From NCBI GenBank assembly GCA_045802605.1, contig JBJMQS010000035.1, forward strand, positions 1 through 64,000: a stretch of 64,000 nt of DNA. The letters run 5' to 3'. The stretch is from JBJMQS01 sp045802605 (GTDB lineage Bacteria; Planctomycetota; Planctomycetia; Gemmatales; Gemmataceae). Below, in pieces: positions 48,382 to 57,165 of this stretch. The position numbers and the translations under genes were made by a program. The notes under the pieces were generated by a model. That model was not told where the DNA came from and searched no databases. It saw only the letters and a list, made by a program, of their open reading frames with translations. How positions within the stretch are numbered: the first letter of the stretch is position 1; the number at the start of each line of letters is the position of its first letter.

Positions 48382-48921
48382 TTAATCTACATTTCGATTC
48401 TTCGCCTTATCTTCATCATCAAACCGTTTAGCCAGCGCGATTTCATCCCGCAGCGATACCTCGGCGGGTGTCTGGGAGTTCGCGGAGTCGAGGCAAAACA
48501 GATCCCACTTCTCGCGTTTGAATCCCTTTTGACGGATGTACCAGCGGTCATGTTTGTCTTGTTGAATCGGGAACAACGCACAGATGGAGGGCTTGTAGCG
48601 ATACTTGTCGCCCTCGTCCGCTCCGGCCTGGTGCAGCACGCAGCCTTGATTGAAAAACACGCATTCGCGGTCAACCACTCGGAGCATACGTTCTTTGAGT
48701 CGTCGTCGCTTCGGCACGAGGAAGCCCGCTCGTTGTACCGCCTTCTTGGCTTCGGCTCTCATCAAGGGCAGGAACTTCTCGAGATTCTCTTCAATTCGCT
48801 TCACCTCTTCCGGGAAAACCGGTGGCCGGCCTTCACGGCAACATGGGCCGTCGCAGCCGCGGCCAAAGGTGCAATCGAATTTCACTTCGGACAGATTGAT
48901 GACCGGTAAGTCAATCGCCAT
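48382..48921 (-). CDS. DUF3109/YkgJ-like Cys-cluster protein
   Basis: The 179-residue product has a cysteine cluster C17, C23, C27, C28 (CTFGRGCDGPCC), as in DUF3109 and YkgJ-type putative metal-chelating proteins. Later cysteines in DRECVFFNQGCVLHQA and KPSICALFPIQ complete the usual pattern. The longest frame starts at 48990, but ATG 48921 gives MAIDLPVINLSEV and an 11-bp overlap with the gene before. The protein probably binds an iron-sulfur cluster or zinc; the function is unknown. Confidence 0.87.
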   Translation of the reverse strand: MAIDLPVINLSEVKFDCTFGRGCDGPCCREGRPPVFPEEVKRIEENLEKFLPLMRAEAKKAVQRAGFLVPKRRRLKERMLRVVDRECVFFNQGCVLHQAGADEGDKYRYKPSICALFPIQQDKHDRWYIRQKGFKREKWDLFCLDSANSQTPAEVSLRDEIALAKRFDDEDKAKNRNVD

Positions 48922-49837
48922 ATCGCCCCGCCCATTCGACTTGTTGTTGAACGAATCGCGCCCAAGTCCAGCCGGCTTCTTCCACCGCACGATACATGCC
49001 GGTGTCCGGAGTCATTTCCGGATTGGGGTTCACATCCAAAACGCGCGGCACGCCGGCAGAGTCCAAGCGAACATCCATGCGGAGGTAGCCGCGGCCGTCG
49101 ACAATCTGCCAAGACTTGCGAACGACGGCGATCATGGTTTCTCGTAACGCTGGTTCAATCACCGAATCGTATTTCAGTTGCGAGTTTTTGTACTCGGCAC
49201 AGTTCTCGTCCCACTTGGCCGCGTACGTGAGCAACTGCAAACCATTCTCGAAGATGGTCTCACCAAACGAGAAATGCTCCGGTACCTCTTGGCCCCACAT
49301 GGCGATCGCAAACTCGCGGCCAGGCAGAAATTCTTCGACGACTACTGGGCTGGTAAATCGTCTTCGGATGTCCGCCAATGCCGCGGCATCCGCACAAACG
49401 CAATCAACATCGATGCCGGCTGAGCCGTCTTCGTCGGCCGGCTTGATGACGCAGGGAAAGAAGCCATCGCGCGGCACTGGCACGCCGGCCGCTGCAAGGA
49501 CCGCCTTCGTGCGGTCCTTGCGGCGACAGAGCGCCAGCGTTTCACTGCCGCAGCCTGTGAAGGGAATGCCCTGCCATTCGAAGAGCGCGGCGATTTGCGG
49601 TTCTCGATTGGGCCGGCCGAGCGGCGCTTCGCAGAGATTGAAAATCACATCGGGCTTATGATCGGCGAGAACGGAAAGAACCTCGCGCGGTTGTCCGTAG
49701 ATGCCGACCGTGACCGCGTCGGGCAAACCCGCGGCGATGGCGGTGGCGGCGGCGCCCAGATCAAATTCGTTGGCAGTGCGGCCGGGCGGTAAATGTTTTG
49801 GGGTCAAAGTGTGCAGGACGAGGACCTTCATGGTCAT
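48911..49837 (-). CDS. ATP-grasp protein, D-alanine-D-alanine ligase-like
   Basis: The 308-residue product resembles D-Ala-D-Ala ligase-family enzymes that couple ATP hydrolysis to ligation of a carboxylate with an amine. ATP-grasp blocks are CRRKDRTKAVLAAAGVPVPR, FPCVIKPADEDGSAGIDVD (P-loop-like) and VVVEEFLPGREFAIAMWG. The metal-binding end is LRMDVRLDSAGVPRVLDVNPNPEMTP. It lacks other peptidoglycan genes nearby, so it may ligate a different substrate. Two close ATG codons (49837, 49831) are possible; the first directly follows the upstream stop codon. Confidence 0.88.
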   Translation of the reverse strand: MTMKVLVLHTLTPKHLPPGRTANEFDLGAAATAIAAGLPDAVTVGIYGQPREVLSVLADHKPDVIFNLCEAPLGRPNREPQIAALFEWQGIPFTGCGSETLALCRRKDRTKAVLAAAGVPVPRDGFFPCVIKPADEDGSAGIDVDCVCADAAALADIRRRFTSPVVVEEFLPGREFAIAMWGQEVPEHFSFGETIFENGLQLLTYAAKWDENCAEYKNSQLKYDSVIEPALRETMIAVVRKSWQIVDGRGYLRMDVRLDSAGVPRVLDVNPNPEMTPDTGMYRAVEEAGWTWARFVQQQVEWAGRYGD

Positions 49838-49844
49838 AGTCTCG

Positions 49845-50210
49845 CTAGCCGCGGCGCAAGTCACTGACTGAGAACACTAAGCCATCCGGGTCAACATATT
49901 GCGCGATGCGGGTGCCGAACGTCTCTTTGGGCTCTTGCACGCAGGAGACTTTGTTCGCTTGCATTCGTTTGTGAAACTCGTCGATGTTCGCAACGCTCAA
50001 ACCCGGCCGGCAGCGGCCCGGCGGCTCCAAACCCGCCTCGGCCTTTTCGGCTTTTGTATTGGTCGCATGGAGCGCGAGCGTCGCGCCTTCGGTCGCGAAC
50101 TCCGTCCACCCAGGCGATTGGAATTTGAGCGGCAGGCCCAGCACGTCACGGTAAAAGGTCACGGACCGATTCATGTCGCTGACGAAAACAATGGCGTAGT
50201 TGATTCGCAT
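49845..50210 (-). CDS. VOC family protein
   Basis: The 121-residue product opens INYAIVFVSDMNRSVTFYRDVLGLPLKF, a classical glyoxalase-like module. IAQYVDPDGLVFSVSDL is the C-terminal metal-site block. The start at 50210 is preferred because residues 1-12 of the longest frame are not typical. Another VOC gene at 14010 and one at 6591 are in the same window but not close relatives by eye. It lies 8 bp before the ATP-grasp gene in the same direction. Confidence 0.88.
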   Translation of the reverse strand: MRINYAIVFVSDMNRSVTFYRDVLGLPLKFQSPGWTEFATEGATLALHATNTKAEKAEAGLEPPGRCRPGLSVANIDEFHKRMQANKVSCVQEPKETFGTRIAQYVDPDGLVFSVSDLRRG

Positions 50211-50250
50211 GTCAAACCCCGTAATGTCGCGCGACTCATGAGCCAACAGA

Positions 50251-50715
50251 TCAATTGGGACTCACCCGATTGAGCACGAAGGCGTTGTATTTGCTCCAAA
50301 CATTGTCGCCCGGACCATCAAAAATGCGCTTTTCACACCAACCATACAGGAGCAACTCAGACCCATTCCACGCAAATGGAAATGAATTTTCTCCAAGTGT
50401 AGGATGATCGCGGCTCCACTTACCTCCAAGTCCCTTCTGGCGAATCACTTCGCCAATGTATGCGGCGAAAGACAAAGCAATACCATGCAACCCTGATTCG
50501 TCCCGCGTTTTCGTGAATTCTTCGTTGATTTTCCCCAGAATGGATTCAACTTGCTGTACCGACGAGTCTGTGTAGTCCAAAGTCACTCCGAAAGACGTTG
50601 CAACGTTGTGAGCGGATCTGTTCATTTTCTCCATCATTGCTTTAAGGTCATCCGACGAAGAGGATGCCTTTCTCTTGCCGAGCCAAAGACAGATTGTGTC
50701 CCAAATTGTGCCCAT
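50251..50715 (-). CDS. Protein of unknown function, soluble, 154 residues
   Basis: This product starts MGTIWDTICLWLGKRKASSS and has no clear signal peptide. The centre GIALSFAAYIGEVIRQKGLGGKWSRDHP and the later segment SELLLYGWCEKRIFDGPGDNVWSKY look conserved and resemble DUF3806-like or barnase-inhibitor-region proteins, but no family is assigned. It lies 19 bp after the MacA-like gene and 40 bp before the VOC gene, all codirectional. Confidence 0.7.
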   Translation of the reverse strand: MGTIWDTICLWLGKRKASSSSDDLKAMMEKMNRSAHNVATSFGVTLDYTDSSVQQVESILGKINEEFTKTRDESGLHGIALSFAAYIGEVIRQKGLGGKWSRDHPTLGENSFPFAWNGSELLLYGWCEKRIFDGPGDNVWSKYNAFVLNRVSPN

Positions 50716-50734
50716 GATTGTTAGCCCGCTCTGC

Positions 50735-51985
50735 TTACTTCACGGCCGTTCCTTCCACCCCTGTCACCACCGCCTGGCCATCGGACAAATCCCCACCAAC
50801 TATTTCCGCAAATTGATTTTCCGACAATCCGAGTGTCACCTTCGCGGCCTTCAGTTGTTCACCTTCGACGAGCCACAGCACACGCTTGCGACGTTTGAGG
50901 GCCAGGTCGGACTTCTCGGTGGCCGAACGCTGCGGGGCGGATTCCTGCTCGGAGACTGGTGTCTCGATGAAGTGTTTGTCTTCTGGCCTGACGAGATGTA
51001 CGGGCGGCACGAAGCGCAACGCGGCCATCGGCACACGCAGCACGCCCTCCTTGCCCTCGATCTGGAATGAAATATTCGCGGTCATCCCGGGCATCAATTT
51101 TAGGTCCGGGTTCGCCGCCTCGATGACCACGGGATAAGTCACCACGTTTTGCGTTGTCGTCGCGGCTTTGCGAATCTGGAAAATCTTGCCGGGGAAGAGA
51201 TCGCCGGGATACGCATCGACGGTGAACTTCACTTCTTTGCCGCGTTCTTGCGCGGTGCGGATCAAACCGATGTCCGCCTCATCGACCGAGGCGAAGACAT
51301 ACATGTGTTTCTCCATGTCCGGCGCGACGATGAACATCTCTGGCGTCTGAAACGACGCCGCCACGGTCTGGCCCGGATCGACTTTGCGCTCGATCACCAT
51401 GCCATCAACCGGGCTGCGGATCTCGGTATAGCTCAGGTTGGCCTCGGAGTTCTTCAGCGTTGCCTCGGCTTGGAGGATCGACGCCTTGGCGAGCTCAACC
51501 TGGGCTTCGAGCGTGATGCGGGTGTAAACGTACTGGTCCATCTCAGTGCCGGAGAGATACTCCTTGTTGACTGCAGCGAGCTTGCGGGCACGCTCTTCGT
51601 TATTCTTCGCTTGTTGCAACAGTGCTTCGACGCGGCTGAGTTCCGCTTTTTGAGTGGAGAGCTGGGCGCGGTCGCGATCGACGGCGGCCTGCCAGAGCCG
51701 CGGGTCGATCCGCGCGAGCAGATCGTCTTTCTTCACCACGCTGTTGAAATCGACGTTGATCTCGGCAATGGGTCCGGAGACAAATGCACCCACCGAGACG
51801 GAGCGCACCGGCTTCACGGTGCCGGTGGAGTTGACCACCGTCTCGATTCGGCCTTTGCTGATCTGGGCCGTCGTGAATTTCGGGGCGGAGCGATGCTGCC
51901 ACCAGGTCGAAAGCGGTACGCCGATGCCGGCCAACACGACTGTGATGCCACCAAGAATCAAGAACCAACGGATTAATCGCCGCAT
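50735..51985 (-). CDS. MacA-like periplasmic adaptor (membrane-fusion protein)
   Basis: The 416-residue product has one N-terminal membrane helix (LIRWFLILGGITVVLAGIGVPL) and a long coiled-coil hairpin (about 105-190: DRAQLSTQKAELSRVEALLQ through EATLKNSEANL). Lipoyl halves are VSVGAFVSGPIAEINVDFNSVV and YTEIRSPVDGMVIERKVDPG. A beta-barrel and C-terminal membrane-proximal domain follow. It should link an inner-membrane permease to an outer-membrane tunnel. The likely partner permease is encoded at 47071. The longest frame begins at 52129, but ATG 51985 gives a normal start. Confidence 0.9.
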   Translation of the reverse strand: MRRLIRWFLILGGITVVLAGIGVPLSTWWQHRSAPKFTTAQISKGRIETVVNSTGTVKPVRSVSVGAFVSGPIAEINVDFNSVVKKDDLLARIDPRLWQAAVDRDRAQLSTQKAELSRVEALLQQAKNNEERARKLAAVNKEYLSGTEMDQYVYTRITLEAQVELAKASILQAEATLKNSEANLSYTEIRSPVDGMVIERKVDPGQTVAASFQTPEMFIVAPDMEKHMYVFASVDEADIGLIRTAQERGKEVKFTVDAYPGDLFPGKIFQIRKAATTTQNVVTYPVVIEAANPDLKLMPGMTANISFQIEGKEGVLRVPMAALRFVPPVHLVRPEDKHFIETPVSEQESAPQRSATEKSDLALKRRKRVLWLVEGEQLKAAKVTLGLSENQFAEIVGGDLSDGQAVVTGVEGTAVK

Positions 51986-52059
51986 GGGGAAATGATAGCA
52001 GACCTTAAGCTGTGAGCCTGCAACAGGCGGAATTCGCGCAAAATGCAGGTTATTACTTG

Positions 52060-52362
52060 CTAGTCGCCGCCAATTTTCGTTCCGCTCCAGACTCCGCCTT
52101 CGGGGTACATATCGTCGCCATAAGTCCATTGGCCGGAAAATTGCTCGCCGTTGCGCTGCAAGATCAAAACGAAATCACCCCAGGTCGCACCGTGGCTGTT
52201 GGCGGCCTGCTGATTCCATTTGCCGGTGGCGCGATTCCCGCCGACGACGCCTTCGATTTCGCCGCCGAGATTGCCGTACGTCCCGTAGACTTGGTCACCC
52301 TCAATTTCGATGTTCAATTGGCCGTAATTGGTCTGCCAGGTGCCCGCGAAGCCGCTTGCCAT
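52060..52362 (-). CDS. Small beta-rich protein, unknown function
   Basis: The ATG at 52362 has GAGGAGAC 5-12 bases upstream, giving 100 residues. FAGTWQTNYGQLNIEIEGDQVYGTYG and RATGKWNQQ show regular alternation of polar and aromatic residues, a pattern of short lipocalin-like beta-sheet proteins. A longer frame begins at 52464, where its ATG overlaps the pdeM stop by 4 bp. The extra N-terminus is unlike the rest, but the overlap matches those of the operon upstream. Function is unknown. Confidence 0.72.
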   Translation of the reverse strand: MASGFAGTWQTNYGQLNIEIEGDQVYGTYGNLGGEIEGVVGGNRATGKWNQQAANSHGATWGDFVLILQRNGEQFSGQWTYGDDMYPEGGVWSGTKIGGD

Positions 52363-52460
52363 GACCGTCTCCTCATCGTTGTCCCAGTATCCTGGGCTAC
52401 GAATATTAGTAATACGGCCCAACCGCCCAGGGAGATTTGTTTGTTTTTTGGGCGGTGCGG

Positions 52461-53126
52461 TCATCTCATCGGAAGCGGCACCACTTCATCCTTCGCAATT
52501 GCAAAGCAGCGGTCACCCGGCTGCAAGGCGACATCGCCACGACCGGTGAAATCGCCAAACGAGGGTAACACTCCCACGCCGGCCCCGAACCAAAAGCACG
52601 GCAACCACAATCGCTCCTGCGTCGCGGCCCGCAATCGGATGGCCGGGTGAAGATGGCCGGCCAATGTGTAATAGCTCTCCGTTGGTTGCGGATGGTGGCG
52701 AAAGGCGAACGGCTCTTCCAGAAATGCCTCATTCACCACCGTCATCGCCCACTCGCCCGGAGGGTCGCCGGAACGGCGATCATGATTGCCGCGAACGAGC
52801 GTGATGTGAAGCGATCGATGGGCGTCGCGCCAGAAGGTGACCGCAGTGTCGTGCTCGTCCGACCGGCCGGCTCGGGCGTGAAATAGATCGCCGAGGATCA
52901 GTATTCGGTCGACTTGCACTTGCGCTAACACATCGTCGAGGCGATTCAGCGACCCCGCCGTGGTCCCACCGGGCACTGGTACAGACGCCTTGCGAAACGC
53001 GGCGGCCTTGCCCCAATGCACATCGGCGATGACCAGCGTCTTTCGTCGCGGCCAGTAAAGCGCACGTTCGGGCAGTAGCTGCACCGTCTCGCCGGCTAAC
53101 TCGCACTCCATGGCACCGAAAGTCAT
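52461..53126 (-). CDS. pdeM: Ligase-associated phosphoesterase PdeM
   Basis: The 221-residue product belongs to the metallophosphoesterases that accompany ATP-dependent ligase operons. Motifs are ADVHWGK (34-40; D35, H37), GDLFH (79-83), GNHDR (113-117) and GHLHP (157-161), giving the full two-metal site. It may act on DNA or nucleotide ends as an endonuclease or phosphatase. It is the last gene of a four-gene operon, with a 4-bp overlap with the helicase gene. Confidence 0.95.
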   Translation of the reverse strand: MTFGAMECELAGETVQLLPERALYWPRRKTLVIADVHWGKAAAFRKASVPVPGGTTAGSLNRLDDVLAQVQVDRILILGDLFHARAGRSDEHDTAVTFWRDAHRSLHITLVRGNHDRRSGDPPGEWAMTVVNEAFLEEPFAFRHHPQPTESYYTLAGHLHPAIRLRAATQERLWLPCFWFGAGVGVLPSFGDFTGRGDVALQPGDRCFAIAKDEVVPLPMR

Positions 53127-55573
53127 GCGCTTCTCCGCTTGTGCAGCGCGCGATCGGCCGCGCGGTCGAGCGTCACCTGCATGCGCTTGACGCGATCCGC
53201 GAGGGATTCATTACTAATCGTCGAACGCCAGCGCTCGACGAAGAGGGGAAAGCCGAGCGGCGTCGGGCGGGGGACATCGACCAAGACGACTCGGCTCGAA
53301 TTCAGACGTGCGAGGGTCGCACCGAGGCAGGAGATTTCCAGTTGCTTCTGCAGCACTTCGCCCTGCGCCTGTTGCAGCAACAAGTTGTCGGGATCGTAAT
53401 TGGTAAACACATCGTAGAAGAGGCTTGCCGACGCTTGCAGATGTCGCGCCGAGGTCTTCGAGCCCGGGTAGCCGGGAAAGATCAGCCCGGCCACGCGGGC
53501 GATTTCGCGGAAGTGCCGGCGGGCCAATTCGCCGGCGTTCATGCTGGCGAGAATGTCGTCGGCCAATGATGACGGGCTGAACAGCTCGTTGATGTTGTCG
53601 AGCGTCAATGGCTTCGCGGCTAAGAGCTCGAAGCCATAGTCGTTGCATGAGATAGTGACGGAGTTCGGCTCCACCCGCGTGAGGCGATAAGTGATGAGCG
53701 CAGCCAGGCCCTCGTGGACGAGCCGACCCTCGAAAGGGTACACGAAAAGATGAAACCCGCTGCGCGTCTGCAGCCGCTCGATCAAGACTTGATCTCGGGC
53801 CGGAAGCTGAGACCACTGGGCTTGCAGTTCCAAAAGCGGGCGCACGGCAGACATTTCCGGCCCAACAAATATGCCGTGACGAGCGCTATCCACTTGCTCT
53901 CGCACCGCGGCCGCGAGTTGCGTAGAGAGCGGCATGCGGCTGCCCATCCAGCGAGCAATGGGTCCGCCCGCCTTGCGGGCTTTGCGTACCCAGACCGTGC
54001 CCTCGCGCACGAATGCCAACTGCAGTTGATGTCCCGCAAAGATGAATGAGTCACCTGGCCGCAATCTCGCGGCGAACGATTCCTCGACGGTGCCGAGCCG
54101 GCCTCCTCGCAGGTAGCGGACCTCGAGCGCGGAATCGCCGAGGATAGTGCCGATGGCGAGACGATGGCGATGGGCAATCTTCCGATCCGTGACTCGATAC
54201 TCGCCGTCCACGAGCGTGACTCGGCGAAAATCGGGATACGCCGCCAGCGATGAGCCGCCGCGGGTCACGAAATCGAGCGCCCAAGTCCATTCAATGTCGG
54301 TGAGATCGCGATAAGCATAGGTTGTTCGCACCTCGTCACGTAGTTCATCGGATTTGAAACCGCCGCCGAGCGCGACTGTGACCATGTGCTGCGTCAGCAC
54401 ATCGAGCGGCCGGCTCAATGCCGCTCGGCCTTCGATTTGCCCCGCCTCGGCGGCCGTGCGTGCCGCGGCGAATTCCACCAGTTCCAATGCATGGGCCGGC
54501 ACGCAGGTCACCCGGCTCACCGCACCAGGCTGATGCCCACTGCGACCGGCGCGTTGTAACAATCGAGCGATGCCCTTCGGGCTGCCGACTTGCAAGACCC
54601 GATCGACCGGCGAGAAATCGACTCCCAGATCCAAACTCGACGTGCAAACCACGCAGCGCCATCGGCCCGCCCGCAATCCGTCTTCGACTTCTGTGCGGGT
54701 GTCGTGAGCGAGGGAGCCGTGGTGAATCGCCAGTTGATCTGTCCACTCTGGACAGGCGAGTAGCAACGATTGATACCACGCTTCGGCTTGAAGCCGGGTG
54801 TTGGTGAAAAGCAGAGCGGTCCGGACCTCACGCAATTGCTCTACCACTTGCGGAACCATCGACAGACCGCGGTGACCGGCCCACGAGAATCGCTCGATGC
54901 GTTCTGGCAAGAGTGTGTCGATGACGATGGACTTGGGCACATGCCCGCGGACAAGCCGGGCGGGGCGACCTTGGCCGACCAGCGTGGCCATCGCTTCGGC
55001 AAGATTCCCGAGCGTTGCCGATAGGCCCCAGGTCCGTAAATTGGGCCGCCAGTGGCGCAAGCGGGCGAGCGCCAATTCGGTCTGCACGCCGCGTTTGCTC
55101 GACATTAACTCGTGCCATTCATCGACGACCACGCAGCGAAGCTCGGCGTACAAATCAGCCGCTTCCGGCCGGGTAAGAAATAACGTCAAACTCTCGGGCG
55201 TGGTCACGAGTGCATCAGGCAATTGCTTGCGTTGCCGGGCGCGACTCGCCGCCGTGGTGTCGCCGGTGCGGGTTTCAACTGTCCACGGAACGCCCAGGGC
55301 CGACAGCGGGGCTTGCAATGTCGCGGCCGTGTCGGCCGCAAGCGCCCGCAACGGCGTGATCCACAGGACGCGTAGGCCATTGCTTTTGGCTGGTTCGGCG
55401 AGCCATTCCTGCACCGGCCCGAGCCAGGCGGCGTAACTTTTACCAGTGCCTGTCGCCGAGTGAATGAGTCCGCTCTCGCCGGCGGCGTAAGCGTCCCACA
55501 CTTCGCGCTGGAACTGGAACGGTGTCCAGCCCTTGGCGTCGAACCAAGCCTCGACTCTTTGGCGTGGCGTCAC
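53123..55573 (-). CDS. Ligase-associated DEXH-box DNA helicase, Lhr-like
   Basis: The 816-residue helicase is a short Lhr-type protein. Motif I is ATGTGKS (40-46), motif II DEWH (151-154), motif III SATLGN and motif VI QRAGRSGHQPG. The Lhr-specific winged helix and core C-terminal region follow (about 400-816), for example DSFIFAGHQLQLAFV. It is expected to unwind or translocate DNA at damage sites with the ligase and nuclease encoded in the operon. Its ATG overlaps the ligase stop, and its stop overlaps the pdeM start, each by 4 bp. Confidence 0.97.
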   Translation of the reverse strand: MTPRQRVEAWFDAKGWTPFQFQREVWDAYAAGESGLIHSATGTGKSYAAWLGPVQEWLAEPAKSNGLRVLWITPLRALAADTAATLQAPLSALGVPWTVETRTGDTTAASRARQRKQLPDALVTTPESLTLFLTRPEAADLYAELRCVVVDEWHELMSSKRGVQTELALARLRHWRPNLRTWGLSATLGNLAEAMATLVGQGRPARLVRGHVPKSIVIDTLLPERIERFSWAGHRGLSMVPQVVEQLREVRTALLFTNTRLQAEAWYQSLLLACPEWTDQLAIHHGSLAHDTRTEVEDGLRAGRWRCVVCTSSLDLGVDFSPVDRVLQVGSPKGIARLLQRAGRSGHQPGAVSRVTCVPAHALELVEFAAARTAAEAGQIEGRAALSRPLDVLTQHMVTVALGGGFKSDELRDEVRTTYAYRDLTDIEWTWALDFVTRGGSSLAAYPDFRRVTLVDGEYRVTDRKIAHRHRLAIGTILGDSALEVRYLRGGRLGTVEESFAARLRPGDSFIFAGHQLQLAFVREGTVWVRKARKAGGPIARWMGSRMPLSTQLAAAVREQVDSARHGIFVGPEMSAVRPLLELQAQWSQLPARDQVLIERLQTRSGFHLFVYPFEGRLVHEGLAALITYRLTRVEPNSVTISCNDYGFELLAAKPLTLDNINELFSPSSLADDILASMNAGELARRHFREIARVAGLIFPGYPGSKTSARHLQASASLFYDVFTNYDPDNLLLQQAQGEVLQKQLEISCLGATLARLNSSRVVLVDVPRPTPLGFPLFVERWRSTISNESLADRVKRMQVTLDRAADRALHKRRSA

Positions 55574-57165
55574 GTCGGCACCTCGGGGATGAGGGCCCGC
55601 AAAGTTTCGACGTAATCCGCCTCGTCCGCTTTCTTGTCGGTCCGCCAGCGGAGCATGCGCGGGAAGCGCACGGCGACGCCCGATTTGTGCCGAGTCGAGC
55701 GCTGGATACCTTCGAAGCCAAGTTCGAACACGAGTTCGGGCCGGACAGTTCGCACGGGGCCAAACTTCTCGACCGTGTGCGAGCGCACGAATGAATCTAC
55801 CTGGCGGATTTCCTCATCCGTCAGACCCGAGTAGGCTTTGGCGACCGGCACGAGCTTGCCGTGATCCCACAGGCCGAAGGTGTAATCGGTGTACAGCCCG
55901 GCTCGTTTGCCGTTGCCGCGCTGGGCGTAGATCAGCACGGCATCGATGGTGAATGGATTCACTTTCCACTTCCACCAGTCGCCGCGTTGCCGTCCCACTC
56001 GGTATGGGGAGGCATGCCGTTTGAGCATCATGCCTTCCACGCGGCGACTGCGGCTCTCGGCCCGCACCAAAGCGAGAGCTTCCCACGTCGGCTCAGTGGC
56101 GAGCGGCGAAAGCAATAAGCGTGGGTCATTGGCCGTGTCGATGATGTCTTCGAGCGCGGCCCGCCGCTTTTCCAATGGCCAGGAGCGGACGTCCGTGCCT
56201 TCGTGTTCCAGCAAGTCGTACGTCATCAAAATAACCGGCACCTCTTCGAGGATCTTCTTGCCGAGCACCTTGCGGCCAATGCGCCGCTGCAGATAACCAA
56301 AGGGCAGCACGGCACCGTTGAGCCAGGGCAATAGCTCGCCATCGAGAACCGTGCCCTCGGGCAACGTCGTCGCGGCCATCATGATTTCCGGATATCGGTC
56401 CGTCACCAATTCTTCGCCGCGCGACCAGAGAAAGACTTGGCCGCCACGGCGAATCAGTTGGGCGCGGATGCCGTCCCACTTCCATTCGACCTGCCAGTCG
56501 CTCCGTTCGCCTAATGACTCCGGAGAATCCTCCAGCGGGTGGGCCAAGAAGAACGGATAGGGTCGGCCAATGTCCGCGTCGCTCGACTCGGTGGCGATGA
56601 GCGACGTGTAAAACTCCGGCGTCGGCTCCCAATCGCCCATCAGCCGGTGCGCGACTGTGGCAGCATCAATGCCACCGGCCTTAGCGAGGCCTCGGATGAC
56701 CAGCGCTTGCGACACGCCAACGCGGAACGCCCCTGTAATGAGTTTGTTCCAGACGAATCGCTGCGGCCGATCGAGCTCGGCCCAGGCTTTGAGCAGCGCC
56801 GATCGCTGTTCCGCTTCCGGCATGGTTCGCAAAGGAAGTAACCGTTCTTCCACCCAATAGCGCAACGGTCGATCATCGGGCTGTGGCGGGTCGGGCAAGA
56901 CCAGCGTGATCGTCTCGGCAACGTCTCCCACCGAGTGATAGCTCTCTTCGAATAGCCAATCGGGAATGCCGGCCGCTTCGATGGCCCACATCCACATTCG
57001 CCGTGAAGGAATCACCTGCCGTGGTTTGCGGCCAATCAAGAAATAGACCGCCCACGCGGCATCGCTAGATGGGGCGGCGGCGAAATAGCGCGTCAGCGCG
57101 GCAACCTTCGCCGAGGTGCGATTGGTCTCGTCGAGGGCGGCATAGAGCTCGGCGAAGGCTTTCAT
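55570..57165 (-). CDS. ATP-dependent DNA ligase of the ligase-associated repair operon
   Basis: The 531-residue ligase consists of an N-terminal DNA-binding region (about 1-190), an adenylation domain and an OB-fold. The nucleophilic Lys229 lies in VEWKWDGIRAQ. Further nucleotidyltransferase motifs are LWSRGEELV (III), VLDGELLPW (IIIa), VEGMMLKR (IV) and WWKWKVNP (V). It is distinct from LigD encoded at 41100 and from NAD-dependent LigA. It is the second gene of the operon and overlaps both neighbours by 4 bp. It seals nicks after processing by its partner nucleases. Confidence 0.97.
   Translation of the reverse strand: MKAFAELYAALDETNRTSAKVAALTRYFAAAPSSDAAWAVYFLIGRKPRQVIPSRRMWMWAIEAAGIPDWLFEESYHSVGDVAETITLVLPDPPQPDDRPLRYWVEERLLPLRTMPEAEQRSALLKAWAELDRPQRFVWNKLITGAFRVGVSQALVIRGLAKAGGIDAATVAHRLMGDWEPTPEFYTSLIATESSDADIGRPYPFFLAHPLEDSPESLGERSDWQVEWKWDGIRAQLIRRGGQVFLWSRGEELVTDRYPEIMMAATTLPEGTVLDGELLPWLNGAVLPFGYLQRRIGRKVLGKKILEEVPVILMTYDLLEHEGTDVRSWPLEKRRAALEDIIDTANDPRLLLSPLATEPTWEALALVRAESRSRRVEGMMLKRHASPYRVGRQRGDWWKWKVNPFTIDAVLIYAQRGNGKRAGLYTDYTFGLWDHGKLVPVAKAYSGLTDEEIRQVDSFVRSHTVEKFGPVRTVRPELVFELGFEGIQRSTRHKSGVAVRFPRMLRWRTDKKADEADYVETLRALIPEVPT

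Noticed and set aside
48913..48990. Longer start for the DUF3109 protein at 48990
   Set aside because: The extra 23 residues are read through the C-terminal end of the ATP-grasp gene and are unlike the family start.
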